A program made the translations under genes and the position numbers. Below the pieces are notes generated by a model. That model was not told the DNA's origin. It worked only from the letters and a program-made list of their open reading frames with translations, and did no database searches. This document shows positions 22,693 to 32,616 of a DNA stretch of 64,000 nucleotides, in pieces. The DNA comes from Frondihabitans sucicola (GTDB lineage: Bacteria; Actinomycetota; Actinomycetes; Actinomycetales; Microbacteriaceae), in NCBI RefSeq assembly GCF_030296615.1, contig NZ_AP027732.1, forward strand, positions 806,001 to 870,000. The letters run 5' to 3'. Numbering within the stretch: position 1 is the stretch's first letter; each line of letters begins with the position of its first letter.

Positions 22693-24093
22693 TCAACTAG
22701 GCATATCCACAAACCGCGAGAACATCCCGTGGAACGCGACGGTGATCGTGTCGGTGGGGCCGTTGCGGTGCTTGGCGACGATGAAGTCGGCCTCGCCCTG
22801 GCGGGGGTTGTCTTTTTCGTAGGCGGACTCGCGGTGGAGCAGGATCACCATGTCGGCGTCCTGCTCGAGGGAGCCGGACTCGCGGAGGTCGGAGATGGCG
22901 GGCTTCTTGTCGGCGCGCTGCTCGGGGCCACGGTTGAGCTGGGAGAGGGCGATGACGGGCACCTGGAGCTCTTTCGCCATGAGCTTGAGGGCGCGGGAGA
23001 ACTCGGAGACCTCCTGCTGGCGGCTTTCGACCTTCTTGCCGGAGGTCATCAGCTGGAGGTAGTCGATGACGACGAGTTTGAGGCCGACCTGCTGCTTGAG
23101 CCGGCGGCACTTGGCGCGGATCTCGACGAGGGTCATGTTGGGGGAGTCGTCGATGTAGAAAGGAGCGTCGTTGATGCGGCCGCGGGTCTGAGCGATCGTG
23201 GTCCAGTCGCGGGAGTCGACGGTGCCCTTGCGCATGTTCTGCAGGGGAACGCTCGACTCGGCCGAGAGCAGGCGCATGGCGATCTCGCTACGGCCCATCT
23301 CCAGGGAGAAGAAGACGGACGGCTGGTTGTACTTGATCGACGCGGCGCGGCACAGGTCGAGGGCGAGCGTCGACTTTCCGAGGGCGGGGCGAGCGGCGAC
23401 GATGATCAGCTGGCCCGGGTGCAAGCCGTTGGTGAGAGCGTCGAGTTGAGCGAAGCCGGTGGGCACACCCGTCATCTGACCGTCGCGGCCCTTGGCGGCC
23501 TCGATCTCGTCGATCGCGACCGTCACCGCGTCGGTGAGCGGAACATAGTCTTCGGTCTGCACGCCGCCGGCGACGTTGTAGACCTCGGCCTGCGCGTTGT
23601 TGACGAGGTCGATGACCTCGCCCTCGCTGGCGTAGCCCATCTGCACGATGCGCGTGCCCGCCTCCACGAGGCGGCGCAGGACGGCCTTCTCGGCGACGAT
23701 GGACGCGTAGTAGCCGGCGTTGGCCGCGGTCGGCACGAGGCCGGTGAGCGTGTGGAGGTACTCGGCGCCGCCGGCGCGGCTGAGCTCGCCCGACTTGGTG
23801 AGCTCGTCGGTGACGGCGATGACGTCCGTCGGCTCGCCGTGGGAATACAGGCCGAGCAACGCGTTGAAGATGACCTCGTGCTTGGGAAGGTAGAAGTCGG
23901 CCGCTCGCACGGTCTCGATGACGTCGGCGGTGGCGTCTTTCGAGAGCAGCATGCCGCCGATGGTGCTCTGCTCGGCGAGAAGGTCGTGCGGGGGAGTGCG
24001 ACGGTCGTAGCCGCTGCCGCCGTCGTAGCCCGAGGACTGCCCGCGTTCGCCGGATGCGTCGCTTGCGGCTAGTCCGAGATGGGCTATCGACAC
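22693..24093 (-). CDS. dnaB: Replicative DNA helicase DnaB
   Basis: 466 residues from GTG 24093, chosen for the AGGAGG eight bases upstream; a frame extension to 24213 has no site. The N-terminal DnaB domain starts at about residue 35 (PPHDLLAEQSTIGGMLL). A RecA-type motor carries the Walker A ARPALGKST (about 234-242), the LVVIDYLQLM Walker B segment, and the SQLNRGPEQR / DLRESGSLEQDAD motifs. No intein. It unwinds the fork as a hexamer; its loader partner DciA is encoded at 49323-49832. Separate from the rplI-rpsF block by 557 bases. Confidence 0.97.
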   Translation of the reverse strand: MSIAHLGLAASDASGERGQSSGYDGGSGYDRRTPPHDLLAEQSTIGGMLLSKDATADVIETVRAADFYLPKHEVIFNALLGLYSHGEPTDVIAVTDELTKSGELSRAGGAEYLHTLTGLVPTAANAGYYASIVAEKAVLRRLVEAGTRIVQMGYASEGEVIDLVNNAQAEVYNVAGGVQTEDYVPLTDAVTVAIDEIEAAKGRDGQMTGVPTGFAQLDALTNGLHPGQLIIVAARPALGKSTLALDLCRAASIKYNQPSVFFSLEMGRSEIAMRLLSAESSVPLQNMRKGTVDSRDWTTIAQTRGRINDAPFYIDDSPNMTLVEIRAKCRRLKQQVGLKLVVIDYLQLMTSGKKVESRQQEVSEFSRALKLMAKELQVPVIALSQLNRGPEQRADKKPAISDLRESGSLEQDADMVILLHRESAYEKDNPRQGEADFIVAKHRNGPTDTITVAFHGMFSRFVDMPS

Positions 24094-24315
24094 GAGGGCC
24101 TCCTGCTGGCTTGGGGCATGACTGGTTGTGAGTGCTGATTGCGTTCTACCGCCACCCTCCGACAACAGCGTCGGGAGGAGCGGCCGAACACGCCGCAGGG
24201 CGCACGAAAGCACCGCCTCCGGGCCCCCTGGCTACTGCCCGGACGATGAATTCGCGCTTGGCTGATGCGCGCTGTCACACACTAGGGACTTGACCCCCAC
24301 GTCGCCAAACGAGCC

Positions 24316-24391
24316 TGTGGATAGAAGTGTGGAAAATGTGGGAGAAACGCCGGGGTTTCCTGGGGAGAACTGTGGATAGACCTGTGGAATC
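24316..24391. promoter_or_regulatory. Cluster of DnaA-box-like 9-mers upstream of dnaB
   Basis: tgtggatag occurs at 24316-24324 and again at 24371-24379, with tgtggaaaa at about 24329 and tgtggaatc at about 24383; the consensus read this way is tgtggataa. All are in the same orientation within 76 bases. The rest of 24094-24650 shows no gene. The cluster might control dnaB or be a DnaA-binding locus. Confidence 0.4.
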
Positions 24392-24604
24392 AAAAGAAAC
24401 TACGGGTGCTAAACCGACCTTGACCAGGCCTTTTCGATTCCACACCCACTGTGTGCAAAGTTGCTTGAATCGAGGGTTGAAGGTTGGTTCATCGGGGGAC
24501 GCCCTGTGTACAAAACACTTGACAGCCTGTCCCCCGCAGGGCTAGAACAAGCGCCGACGAGCGTCGGTTCGAGGGCATCGGGCGGGATCCTGCGCCCTTA
24601 AACG

Positions 24605-24643
24605 CCGATAGCGGTACAACCCGCAGGGCTGCACCGCTATCGG
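24605..24643 (-). terminator. Hairpin downstream of rplI
   Basis: Perfect 11-bp stem (24605-24615 with 24633-24643, ccgatagcggt / accgctatcgg) and a 17-base loop, just past the rplI stop on the minus strand and followed there by cgttt. It has only a weak T run. Likely the end of the rpsF-ssb-rpsR-rplI transcript. Confidence 0.5.
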
Positions 24644-24650
24644 TGAGGTG

Positions 24651-25103
24651 CTACTTCGCAGCGACCACCTGGAGGGCGATCGTAGCGATGACGTCTTCGC
24701 GCAGACGAACGGTGGCTTCGTGCTCACCGGTCAGCTTGATGGCGTTGGGGATCTCGACCTTGCGCTTGTCGATCGTGCCGACGCCCTGCGCCGAAACGGC
24801 GTTGGCGACATCGGCCGGCTTGACGGAGCCGAAGAGGCGCCCGCCGGTACCGGTCTTCACGGCCAGCGTGATCTTGACGGCTTCAAGGCGAGCCTTGAGG
24901 TCTTTGACCTCTTCGATCGTCTTGAGCTCGCGCGTGGCGCGGGCCGACTTGATCTGCTCGACCTGCTTCTCGCCGCCACGGGTCCACGCAACGCCGAAGC
25001 CCTGCGGGATCAGGTAGTTGCGGGCGTAGCCGTTCTTGACGTCGATGACATCGCCGGCCGAACCGAGGCCGGAGACCTCGTGGATGAGGATTACCTTGGA
25101 CAT
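24651..25103 (-). CDS. rplI: 50S ribosomal protein L9
   Basis: 150 residues, full family length. The N-terminal rRNA-binding domain is complete ([33 protein letters not shown]) and is joined by the long connecting helix to the C-terminal domain ([20 protein letters not shown]). Last gene of the rpsF-ssb-rpsR-rplI operon, 18 bases behind rpsR. The stem-loop at 24605-24643 follows its stop. Confidence 0.97.
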   Translation of the reverse strand: MSKVILIHEVSGLGSAGDVIDVKNGYARNYLIPQGFGVAWTRGGEKQVEQIKSARATRELKTIEEVKDLKARLEAVKITLAVKTGTGGRLFGSVKPADVANAVSAQGVGTIDKRKVEIPNAIKLTGEHEATVRLREDVIATIALQVVAAK

Positions 25104-25121
25104 TCGCTACTCCCTAGCGGA

Positions 25122-25381
25122 TCAGCGGCCGGAGCCGGCGTAGGGGAGGAGCGCCATCTCGCGGGCGTTCTTCACGGCACGGGCGATGAGGCGCTGCTCC
25201 TGGACGGAGACGCCGGTGATGCGGCGGGCACGGATCTTTCCGCGCTCGGAGATGAACTTGCGAAGGGTCGCGACGTCTTTGTAGTCGATGACGCCGACGC
25301 GGATCGCCTTCGCGGGAGCGGCGTTCTTGCCACCCTTACCGCGGAGGGCTTGCGGCGGTCGCCGCTGCTCTTTCCAGCCAT
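25122..25381 (-). CDS. rpsR: 30S ribosomal protein S18, frameshifted in this sequence
   Basis: ATG 25381 starts [12 protein letters not shown], and the main body ([20 protein letters not shown], then [20 protein letters not shown]) is in the next frame. One extra base in the CCC run (plus strand 25346-25348) joins them as KPLRGKGG into an S18 of about 86 residues. S18 pairs with S6 on the 30S platform and is essential, so this is almost certainly a sequence error. Sits between ssb and rplI. Confidence 0.9.
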
Positions 25382-25422
25382 TTTTTTCTGCTTTCAGTAA
25401 AAGAAGTTGAGTGGTGACGAAC

Positions 25423-25998
25423 TCAGAAGGGAGTTTCGTCGTTGTAGGTGCCGCCGCCGCCCGGAGTGTTCCAGACGTCGCCCGACGAGCCAGACCCGGA
25501 GGACCCGGCGCCGCCCGTCGAAGCGGGCTGACCCCAGGGCTCGTCGGCCTGGCCGCCGCCGCTGTTACCGCCGCCGACAGGCTGACGGGGTGCGCCGCCA
25601 CCGAAGGAACCGGCGCCGCCACCGTCGCGAGACGAGGAGGCACGGGTCACCTGAGCGGTGGCGTAGCGGAGCGAGGGGCCGATCTCGTCGATCTCGAGCT
25701 CCATCGAGGTGCGCTTCTCGCCCTCTTTGGTCTCGTACGAGCGCTGCTTGAGGCGACCCTGCGCCATGACGCGGGAGCCCTTCGTCAGCGAAGCGGCGAC
25801 GTGCTCGGCGAACTCGCGCCACACACTGGCACGCAGGAAGAGCGCCTCGCCGTCTTTCCACTCATTCGACGCGCGGTCGAACGTGCGGGGAGTCGACGCG
25901 ATCGTGAAGTTCGCGACTGCGAGACCGTTCTGCGTGTAGCGCAGTTCGGGATCGCTCGTCAGGTTGCCCACGACGGTGATGACGGTTTCGCCGGCCAT
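25423..25998 (-). CDS. ssb: Single-stranded DNA-binding protein
   Basis: 191 residues. OB fold at about 1-115 ([35 protein letters not shown]). A Gly/Ser/Pro-rich disordered linker follows. The conserved acidic tip, ending DETPF, is what recruits repair and replication proteins. Three bases separate it from rpsF and it is in the ribosomal operon, as usual in actinobacteria. Confidence 0.96.
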   Translation of the reverse strand: MAGETVITVVGNLTSDPELRYTQNGLAVANFTIASTPRTFDRASNEWKDGEALFLRASVWREFAEHVAASLTKGSRVMAQGRLKQRSYETKEGEKRTSMELEIDEIGPSLRYATAQVTRASSSRDGGGAGSFGGGAPRQPVGGGNSGGGQADEPWGQPASTGGAGSSGSGSSGDVWNTPGGGGTYNDETPF

Positions 25999-26001
25999 GC
26001 G

Positions 26002-26532
26002 CTACTCGGCGTCCTTCGCGGCGGGAGCAGCCGGGGCAGCGGCCTTCGGCGCGGCAGCGGGCGCAGCAGCCTTCGGCGCGGCGGCCGGAGCAGCGGCGGC
26101 CGGAGCAGCAGCAGCCGGAGCAGCCGGGGTTGAAGCGACAGCAGCGGCCGGGGCAGCGGATGCGGCAGGAGCCTTGGCCGGAGCGGCAGCCTTGCGGGCG
26201 GCCTTCTCGTCGGCGAGCTTCTTGGCCTTGGCGACCATCTCGATGCCCTCTTCGGCGCGGAGCACCTTGGTGCGGAGGACGGCCTCGGAGAGACCCAGCT
26301 GACGGTCGAGCTCGACGGTCGCGTCGGGGTTCGCGGTCAGGTTGACGACGGCGTAGATGCCCTCGGTCTTCTTCGCGATCTCGTAGGCGAGGCGGCGACG
26401 GCCCCAGATGTCGACGTTGTCGACGGTGCCGCCATCGTTGCGGATGACGTTGAGGAACTTGTCCAAGCTCGGAGCGACAGTGCGCTCGTCGATCTCGGGG
26501 TCAAGGATCACCATCAATTCGTACTGATGCAT
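26002..26532 (-). CDS. rpsF: 30S ribosomal protein S6 with Ala/Pro-rich tail
   Basis: 176 residues from ATG 26532, after a perfect AAGGAGGTG. S6 proper covers about residues 1-98 ([39 protein letters not shown]). About 75 further residues are almost only Ala, Pro and Lys (for example [20 protein letters not shown]), reminiscent of the disordered tails seen on S6 in some Microbacteriaceae. S6 pairs with S18, encoded two genes later. First gene of its operon. Confidence 0.95.
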   Translation of the reverse strand: MHQYELMVILDPEIDERTVAPSLDKFLNVIRNDGGTVDNVDIWGRRRLAYEIAKKTEGIYAVVNLTANPDATVELDRQLGLSEAVLRTKVLRAEEGIEMVAKAKKLADEKAARKAAAPAKAPAASAAPAAAVASTPAAPAAAAPAAAAPAAAPKAAAPAAAPKAAAPAAPAAKDAE

Positions 26533-26560
26533 GTCTAACCCACCTCCTTCGGACTTAACG

Positions 26561-26632
26561 GCCCCAGTATTTCTGGGGCAGGAGGGTAGTGGCATCGTTG
26601 CCGGAGGACGCGCGAAAGCGCGACCAAGCCAG
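26561..26632 (-). promoter_or_regulatory. Structured leader of rpsF
   Basis: Two hairpins lie in the rpsF 5' region: GCCCCAG/CTGGGGC at 26561-26579 (5-base loop) and a second at about 26608-26625 (cgcgc..gcgcg type). S6:S18 autoregulatory leaders are known in other bacteria, but I cannot match the motif here. Confidence 0.2.
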
Positions 26633-26655
26633 AGCAACCTTGCAAGACTACAAGG

Positions 26656-28080
26656 TCAGCGGGCAGACCACCACTCCTGAAGGCGACGAGTGGCCTCGTC
26701 TTCTCCGAGCGGCCCCTCCTCCGTGCGCAACTCGAGCAGGAAGCGGTACGCCTCCCCGACCTCGCGCGAGGGTCCGATGCCGAGGATCGCCTGGATCTGG
26801 ACGCCGTCGAGGTCGGGGCGCAGCGAATCGAGCTCCTCTTTCTCTCGCAGCTCCGCGATCCTGCTCTCGAGGTCGTCGTAGGCGAAGGCCAGCTGGTCGG
26901 CCTTGCGACGGTTGCGGGTCGTCACGTCGGCCCGGGTGAGCATGTGCAGGCGCTCGAGCTGATCGCCGGCGTCGCGCACGTACCGTCGCACGGCCGAGTC
27001 GGTCCACCCGCCCTCGGTATAGCCGAAGAAGCGGAGGTGCAACTCGACGAGGTGGTCGACGGCGGCGATCGTCTCGTTGTCGAATCGCAGCGCCTTCAGC
27101 CTCTTCTTGGCCAGCTTCGCGCCGACGGCGTCGTGGTGATGGAAGGTAACCACTCCACCCGGTTCCAGGCGCCGAGTCGCCGGCTTCCCGATGTCGTGGA
27201 GAAGAGCGGCAAGGCGCAGGATCAGGTCGGGTGGGGTTGCCGGGTGACGCTCGCGTTCGTAGCCGATCGCCTGGCTCAGCACGGTGAGGCTGTGCTCGTA
27301 GACGTCTTTGTGGTGGTGATGTTCGTCGCGTTCCAGGATCATCGCGGGCAGCTCGGGCAGGACCAGCGCGGCGATCCCGGTCTCGACCAGGAGGCGCACG
27401 CCGGGCACCGGGTCGTCGGTCTTGAGCAGCTTCGACAGCTCGTCGTTGATCCGTTCGACGCTCACGATCTCGAGGGTCTCGGCCCGCGAGGTCATGGCCT
27501 CACGGACCTCGTCGGACACGGTGAAGCCGAGCTGCGAGGTGAAGCGCGCCGCACGCATCATGCGGAGCGGGTCGTCGCGGAACGAGTCGACTGCGGCGCC
27601 GGGCGTGGTGAGGGTCGTGGAAAGAAGGTGTTCGACACCGCCGGACGGATCGACGAGGACTCGCTGGGGGAGCCGGAGCGCCATCGAGTTGACGGTGAAG
27701 TCGCGCCGCACCAGGTCGCCCTCGAGGGTGTCGCCGAATTCGACCTCGGGCTTGCGCGTCTCGCCGTCGTAGACGTCGGTGCGGTAGGTCGTGATCTCGA
27801 CCGTCTCGCCATCGATCCGAGCGGCGATGGTGCCGAACGCGCGGCCGACCTCCCAGTGCGCCTCGGCCAGCGGAACGACGATGCGCAGGATCTCGTCGGG
27901 CCGGGCGGACGTCGTGAAGTCGAGGTCGTTCACGGGGCGGCCGAGGAAGGCGTCGCGCACGGGGCCGCCGACGAGGGCGAGCTCGTGCCCCGCCGCCTGG
28001 AAGGCGAGGGCGAGAGTCGAGACGCGGTCGGTGGCCGCGAGTCGGTCGAGCCTCTCGAGGGCGCTCGCTACGGAATCCAT
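26656..28080 (-). CDS. pcnB: CCA tRNA nucleotidyltransferase
   Basis: 474 residues from ATG 28080; upstream in-frame residues come from the GC-rich repeats. The nucleotidyltransferase domain has HELALVGGPVRDAFLG and NDLDFTTSARPDEI (metal-binding DxD type) and RRDFTVNSMALRL. An RNA-binding segment follows, and an HD domain comes after it (LAALLHDIGKPATR, FHHHDAVGAKLAKKRLKAL). It adds or repairs the CCA end of tRNA. Divergent from the DUF6049-murJ operon, the same arrangement as in Mycobacterium. Confidence 0.93.
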   Translation of the reverse strand: MDSVASALERLDRLAATDRVSTLALAFQAAGHELALVGGPVRDAFLGRPVNDLDFTTSARPDEILRIVVPLAEAHWEVGRAFGTIAARIDGETVEITTYRTDVYDGETRKPEVEFGDTLEGDLVRRDFTVNSMALRLPQRVLVDPSGGVEHLLSTTLTTPGAAVDSFRDDPLRMMRAARFTSQLGFTVSDEVREAMTSRAETLEIVSVERINDELSKLLKTDDPVPGVRLLVETGIAALVLPELPAMILERDEHHHHKDVYEHSLTVLSQAIGYERERHPATPPDLILRLAALLHDIGKPATRRLEPGGVVTFHHHDAVGAKLAKKRLKALRFDNETIAAVDHLVELHLRFFGYTEGGWTDSAVRRYVRDAGDQLERLHMLTRADVTTRNRRKADQLAFAYDDLESRIAELREKEELDSLRPDLDGVQIQAILGIGPSREVGEAYRFLLELRTEEGPLGEDEATRRLQEWWSAR

Positions 28081-28097
28081 GACGCCCAAGCTTGCCA

Positions 28098-28235
28098 CAG
28101 GGCGGAGGGGCGGGGTTCGACAGTGCACAGGGCGGAGGGGCGGGCTTCGAGACAGCATAGTGCGGAGGGGCGGGGTTCAAGAGTGCACGGCGGGCGACCA
28201 CTCTGCACAGGGGCTTCGAGACTGCACAGCCTCGG
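28098..28235. repeat. Imperfect GC-rich tandem repeat upstream of pcnB
   Basis: Three to four copies of a roughly 30-36-base unit built on cacagggcggaggggcggg followed by cttcgagac or a variant. It fills the space between pcnB and the DUF6049 gene and so contains or displaces the divergent promoters. Confidence 0.55.
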
Positions 28236-28326
28236 ACGCGTTGGCGTCGCGCCCCGTCTTCTCGGGTGGCATTCCCTAGACTCGCTATGCCCGACGGTCG
28301 CATCCGCCGACCGACGGCCCCTGCCT

Positions 28327-30598
28327 ATGAGAATCCTTCCCGCGTTCGCCGTCTCCGCCTTGGCCGTCGTCGCCCTCGCCGCCGGTCTGCCCGCGGCCTC
28401 GGCGACAGCGGTCCCTGCGGCGACCACCACGGCGACCGCCTCCCCGAGCGCGTCCGCTTCCGACGTCGTGACGGTGTCGGTCGCGCCGAACGACAACGGC
28501 GTCATCCGCGAGGACGGCGAATTGACGGCTTCGATCACCGTGCACAACGGAACGGACGAGGCTCTCGACGCCGGACTGGTCCGCGTGTACCTCGACCGCG
28601 AGACGTTCTCGAGCCGTTCGCAGCTCGAGTCCTGGTTCGCTCGCCCCGCCGACACCACCACCGATGCTCTCGGTTCGTTCATGACCAGCATCGCCGTCCC
28701 GGCCATCCGAGCCGGAGGGACGGCGGACGGTCTCACGGTGACGATCCCGTCGTCGACCCTCTCCCTCAGCGGCAACGACTGGGGGCCAAGGCGTTCGGCG
28801 TCCGCTACTCCGCCGCGGGAGTGCCGCTCACCGAAGATCACTCGAGCGTCGTCTACTACCCGAACGACAGCTTCCAGGCGACCAAGTTGGCGATGGCCGT
28901 TCCTCTGACCGTCCCGGAATCGACCAGCGGCCTGATCTCGAGCGACGCGCTGGCCTCGTACACCTCGGAGAACGGCCTCCTCACGCAGGAGCTCCAGGCG
29001 GTCCGCGGAAAGAATGTCGCTATCGGCATAGATCCGATGATCCTGGCGTCCATCCGAATTCTGGGCAACGTCGCACCCCCTCGGCGATCGTCTGGCTGAA
29101 GAGCCTCGAGACGGTCCCGAACGAGACGTTCGCCCTGTCGTATGCCGATTCCGACATCTCCGCCGTGCGGCAGGCGGGTGCCACGAAGCTGCCTCAGCCC
29201 ATCGACTTCGCCGACGCGATCGCCGCCCAGGAGAAGGCCGAGCCCGACTCGTACGTGGCAGCCACTCAGAGCCCCGGCGACAACGCGAACGACCAGGGCA
29301 ACGCCGACCCGGGCAACGCCGACCCGGGCAAGAGCGACCAGAACGGCGCCGACCAGAACAAGGGCACGGCGACCGACGCCCCGACAGACACGGCGCCTGC
29401 CTCGCCACCGGCGACCCCGACGACCATCCCGCCGACCTCGGCGGTCCCCACGACCGCGTCGCTGCTCGCGTTCCCGTACACCGAGAAGTCGATCGCCTGG
29501 CCCCTCGAGGGCACCGTGGCCGCCGCCGATCTCGGCGCCTTCTCCTCGAGCGGCCTCACGACCACGATCCTGGGCAGCGGCAACGTCACGGTGCCGGCCT
29601 CCTCGACCGAGGACGCCGCCTCGACCATCGGATCGCAGAAGGTCCTGGTCTCCGACGACACGCTCTCCTCGCTCATCCGCTCGGCCGTCGACGCCGGAAC
29701 GAACGAGGAGTGGAAGAGCGACATCGCCCTCCTCTCCGCCGAACTCGCCACTCTCACGCACGAGCGACCGAGCGACGCCCGGACTCTCCTCACGACCCTG
29801 GGCCGCAATTGGGCCACCACCGGATCGAAGCTCGACGAGACCCTGACCGCACTGTCCAAGATGACCTGGGTGACGGAGGCGCCGCTGTCGTCCGCCATCG
29901 GCAGCGACTCCACCGGGGTCACCCTGTCGGCGAAGAAGGCCGTCGACGCCCGCGTCGACGCGTTGAAGCCGCTCGTCCAGGCGGACGCCTCCCTCGGCCA
30001 GTTCGCCACCGCGCTGAAGCAACCGACCCTGGTCACCGCGAAAGAGCGCCTCCGCTTCCTTGCGCTCTCGTCGACCGCCTGGTCCGACAACACCTCGGGG
30101 CTCACGAGCGAGATCTCGAAGGTGACCTCCTCGGTGAAGAAGACCACCGGGCTGATCTCCGTCGTCGACGGCTCACCGATCAACATCCTCGGAGACCGTT
30201 CGTCGCTCCCGGTCATGATCCAGAACGACACCACGTCGACGGCGATCGTGTACCTGCACGTCGTGCCGTCGAACTACTACCTCAGCGTCGAGAACAAAGA
30301 CGTTCCGGTCACGGTGCAGCCGAACTCGCAGCAGCGTGTCACGGTCCCGGTGCAGTCGGTCGCCAACGGCAAGGTCACGCTGACGCTCAGCCTGTCGAGC
30401 AAGCAGGGCATCGCGATCTCCGACCCCACGCAGATCGGCATCACCGTGCGAGCCGGCTGGGAGACCGTGATCACCCTCGTCTTCGCGGTCGCAGTCGTCG
30501 TCCTCTTCGGCGGAGGCATCTACCGATCCGTCCGCCGTCGGCGGCGCGCGAAGGGCCAGAAGGCGCAGGATCCCCTCGTCCCAGGAACCACAGAGTGA
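28327..30598 (+). CDS. DUF6049 family exported protein, two frameshifts in this sequence
   Basis: About 757 residues after repair, homologous in position and pattern to Mycobacterium Rv3909. A signal peptide (MRILPAFAVSALAVVALAAG) is followed by a Ser/Thr/Ala region and an extracellular domain. A Gln/Asn/Asp/Pro-rich segment lies near 29280-29400, and one C-terminal membrane helix (VITLVFAVAVVVLFGGGIY) with a basic tail closes the protein. The frames join if one G is added at 28781-28785 and one C at 29076-29080. The stop overlaps the GTG of murJ, so they are coupled; a role beside the lipid II flippase in envelope assembly is likely. Confidence 0.8.
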
Positions 30599-32294
30599 GC
30601 ACCGTCGATCCCGTGGGCGCGGAGAACCCGGATCCTGCTCTCTCCACCGACGTCCCGGCCGCCGCCCCTCGCAGTCTGGGCCGCGCCTCGGCACTGCTCG
30701 CCGGGGGCACGATCGTGTCGCGCGTGCTCGGCTTCGCCAAGACCGCCGTCCTCGCCGCCGCGATCGGCCAGACCGGCAGTCGCGCGGCCGACGCCTTCAG
30801 TGTTTCGAACCAGCTTCCCAACAACATCTACGCCCTGGTCGCCGGCGGCCTGTTGAGCGCCGTGCTGGTGCCGCAGATCGTCAAGGCGGCCAAGGGCGCC
30901 GACGGCGGCCAGCGATACATCAACAAGGTCGTCACCCTGGGCACGGTCGTGTTCGTCGTGGTCAGCCTCATAGCAACGCTTGTCGCGCCGTTCCTGGTGC
31001 ACGTCTACGCCCAGGCAGCCACGAAGGACGGCCCGGGCTTCACCCCCGAGGCGATCGCCCTCGCCACCGCCTTCGCCTACTGGTGTCTGCCGCAGATCTT
31101 CTTCTACGCGGTCTACTCGCTGCTGAGCGAGGTCCTCAACGCGCGCCAGATCTTCGGTCCGTTCACGTGGGCTCCCGTCCTCAACAACATCGTGTCGATC
31201 ATCGGGCTCGTCGTCTTCATGGTCCTGTTCGGGGGCGCGGGCGAGAACAGCCTGGTCGCCGACTGGACCCCGGCCGGATCGTCGTCCTGGCCGGCACGGC
31301 GACCCTCGGCGTCGCTGCTCAGGCCGGGTTCCTCCTGCTGTTCTGGCGGCGGGCCGGCCTGACCTTCCGACCCGATTTCCGGTGGCGCGGCGTGGGCCTC
31401 GGAGCCACCGGGCGCGCAGCCAGCTGGATGTTCGCGCTGATCCTGGTCACGCAGCTGGCCGGGATCGTCCAGAGCCGCGTCGCCACCCTCGGATCCGGCG
31501 CATCCAACGCCGTGCTCTCGAACGCCTGGCTCATCTTCATGCTCCCGCACGGCATCGTGACGGTGTCGATCGCGACGGCGTACTTCACGTCGATGACCGC
31601 CGACGCCGATCGGGGCGATCTCCGCGCCGTGCGCAACAACCTGTCCAGCTCGCTGCGGACGATCGGGATGTTCATCGTCTTCGCGGCGGTGGCGCTCTCG
31701 GTCGTGGCCTTTCCGTTCGCCCGCTTCTACGAGGCGAAGTACTCGCACATCGGGGCCATGGCGCACGTGATCCTGGCGTACCTGCCCGGGCTGATCCTGT
31801 TCAGCATGCTCTTCGTCCTGCAGCGGGTCTTCTTCGCGTTCCACGAGCAGCGCACCGTCTTCTTCATGCAGCTGGTGCAGTCGGGGGTCTTCGTGCTCGG
31901 CACCCTCGTCTGCGCCTGGCTCGTCGCACCGGAGCACATCGCCGTCGCGGTGGCGATCGTGACCTCCGTCGCCGGCAGCGCGCAGACGATCGTCGCGCTG
32001 GTCCTCGTGCACCGCAGGATCGGCGGGCTCGACGGCAGGTGGGTCACGCGCCGGCACGTGCAGTACCTGGTGTTCTCTCTCGTGGCGGGTTTCGTGGGCT
32101 ACCTCGTCGTATCCGGCCTGGGTGGTTACAGGGCTGACGGGTTCGGGCTGTCCGGGCGTGTGCCCGCGATCCTGACGGTCATCGTCGCCGGGATCGTCAT
32201 GGCGGCCGTCTACTTCGTCCTTCTCACGGCGGCCAGGATCCCCGAGCTGTCTGCCATGACCAGGCCGATCCTCCGGCGTCTCCGTCGCGCCTGA
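30595..32294 (+). CDS. murJ: Lipid II flippase MurJ, frameshifted in this sequence
   Basis: About 566 residues from GTG 30595, which overlaps the upstream stop. The protein has many membrane helices and the MOP/MviN pattern (TIVSRVLGFAKTAVLAAAIG, DAFSVSNQLPNNIYAL, APVLNNIVSIIGLVVFM). The frame breaks after SLVADWTP. One extra C in the run at 31268-31271 joins it to RIVVLAGTATLGVAAQAG. MurJ flips the peptidoglycan precursor lipid II and is essential, so the break is a sequence artefact. Partner of the DUF6049 protein upstream. Confidence 0.92.
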
Positions 32295-32383
32295 CCTGCG
32301 CCCCGGCGCCCTGCCAGCCCTGCCTGCGCGCTCCAGCCTGCCCTCCCGTCGCCCGCGCCCGCCCGCCTGCGCACCCACCCGTC

Positions 32384-32465
32384 CCGAAATCGAAGGGGAT
32401 TCTTCGCCACCCCCTGTTCTGTCCCGTCGTCGCGGTCCGCGGCGCAGAATCCCCTTCGATTTCGG
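32384..32465. repeat. 20-bp perfect inverted repeat between murJ and trxB
   Basis: ccgaaatcgaagggga at 32384 is mirrored in the right arm ending at 32465; each arm is 20 bases and the loop is 42. It lies 90 bases after the murJ stop in otherwise GC-rich filler. Without a T run it is not a normal terminator; a REP/MITE-like element or a protein site is possible. No gene is present in 32295-32616. Confidence 0.6.
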
Positions 32466-32616
32466 CCGGCGGATCCTGCCCAGAACCCCAGGCGACACGG
32501 CACATGGGTACAGCCTGTGAGCAACTCCGGCGAGCGGAATATCCGGAAGTTAGGATGTGTTTCACCGCACAGGTGACGGGCATTCCCGCCCCCGAGTTCT
32601 ATTGGAAAGGTGCCAC

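Noticed and set aside
22591-24072. A 493-residue plus-strand reading frame antisense to dnaB
   Set aside because: It is a shadow of high-GC dnaB coding with no ribosome site and no domain; dnaB on the minus strand is unmistakable.
26944-28908. A 654-residue plus-strand frame across pcnB into the DUF6049 gene
   Set aside because: Its first 450 residues are antisense to pcnB; only the part from 28327 is a real gene start.
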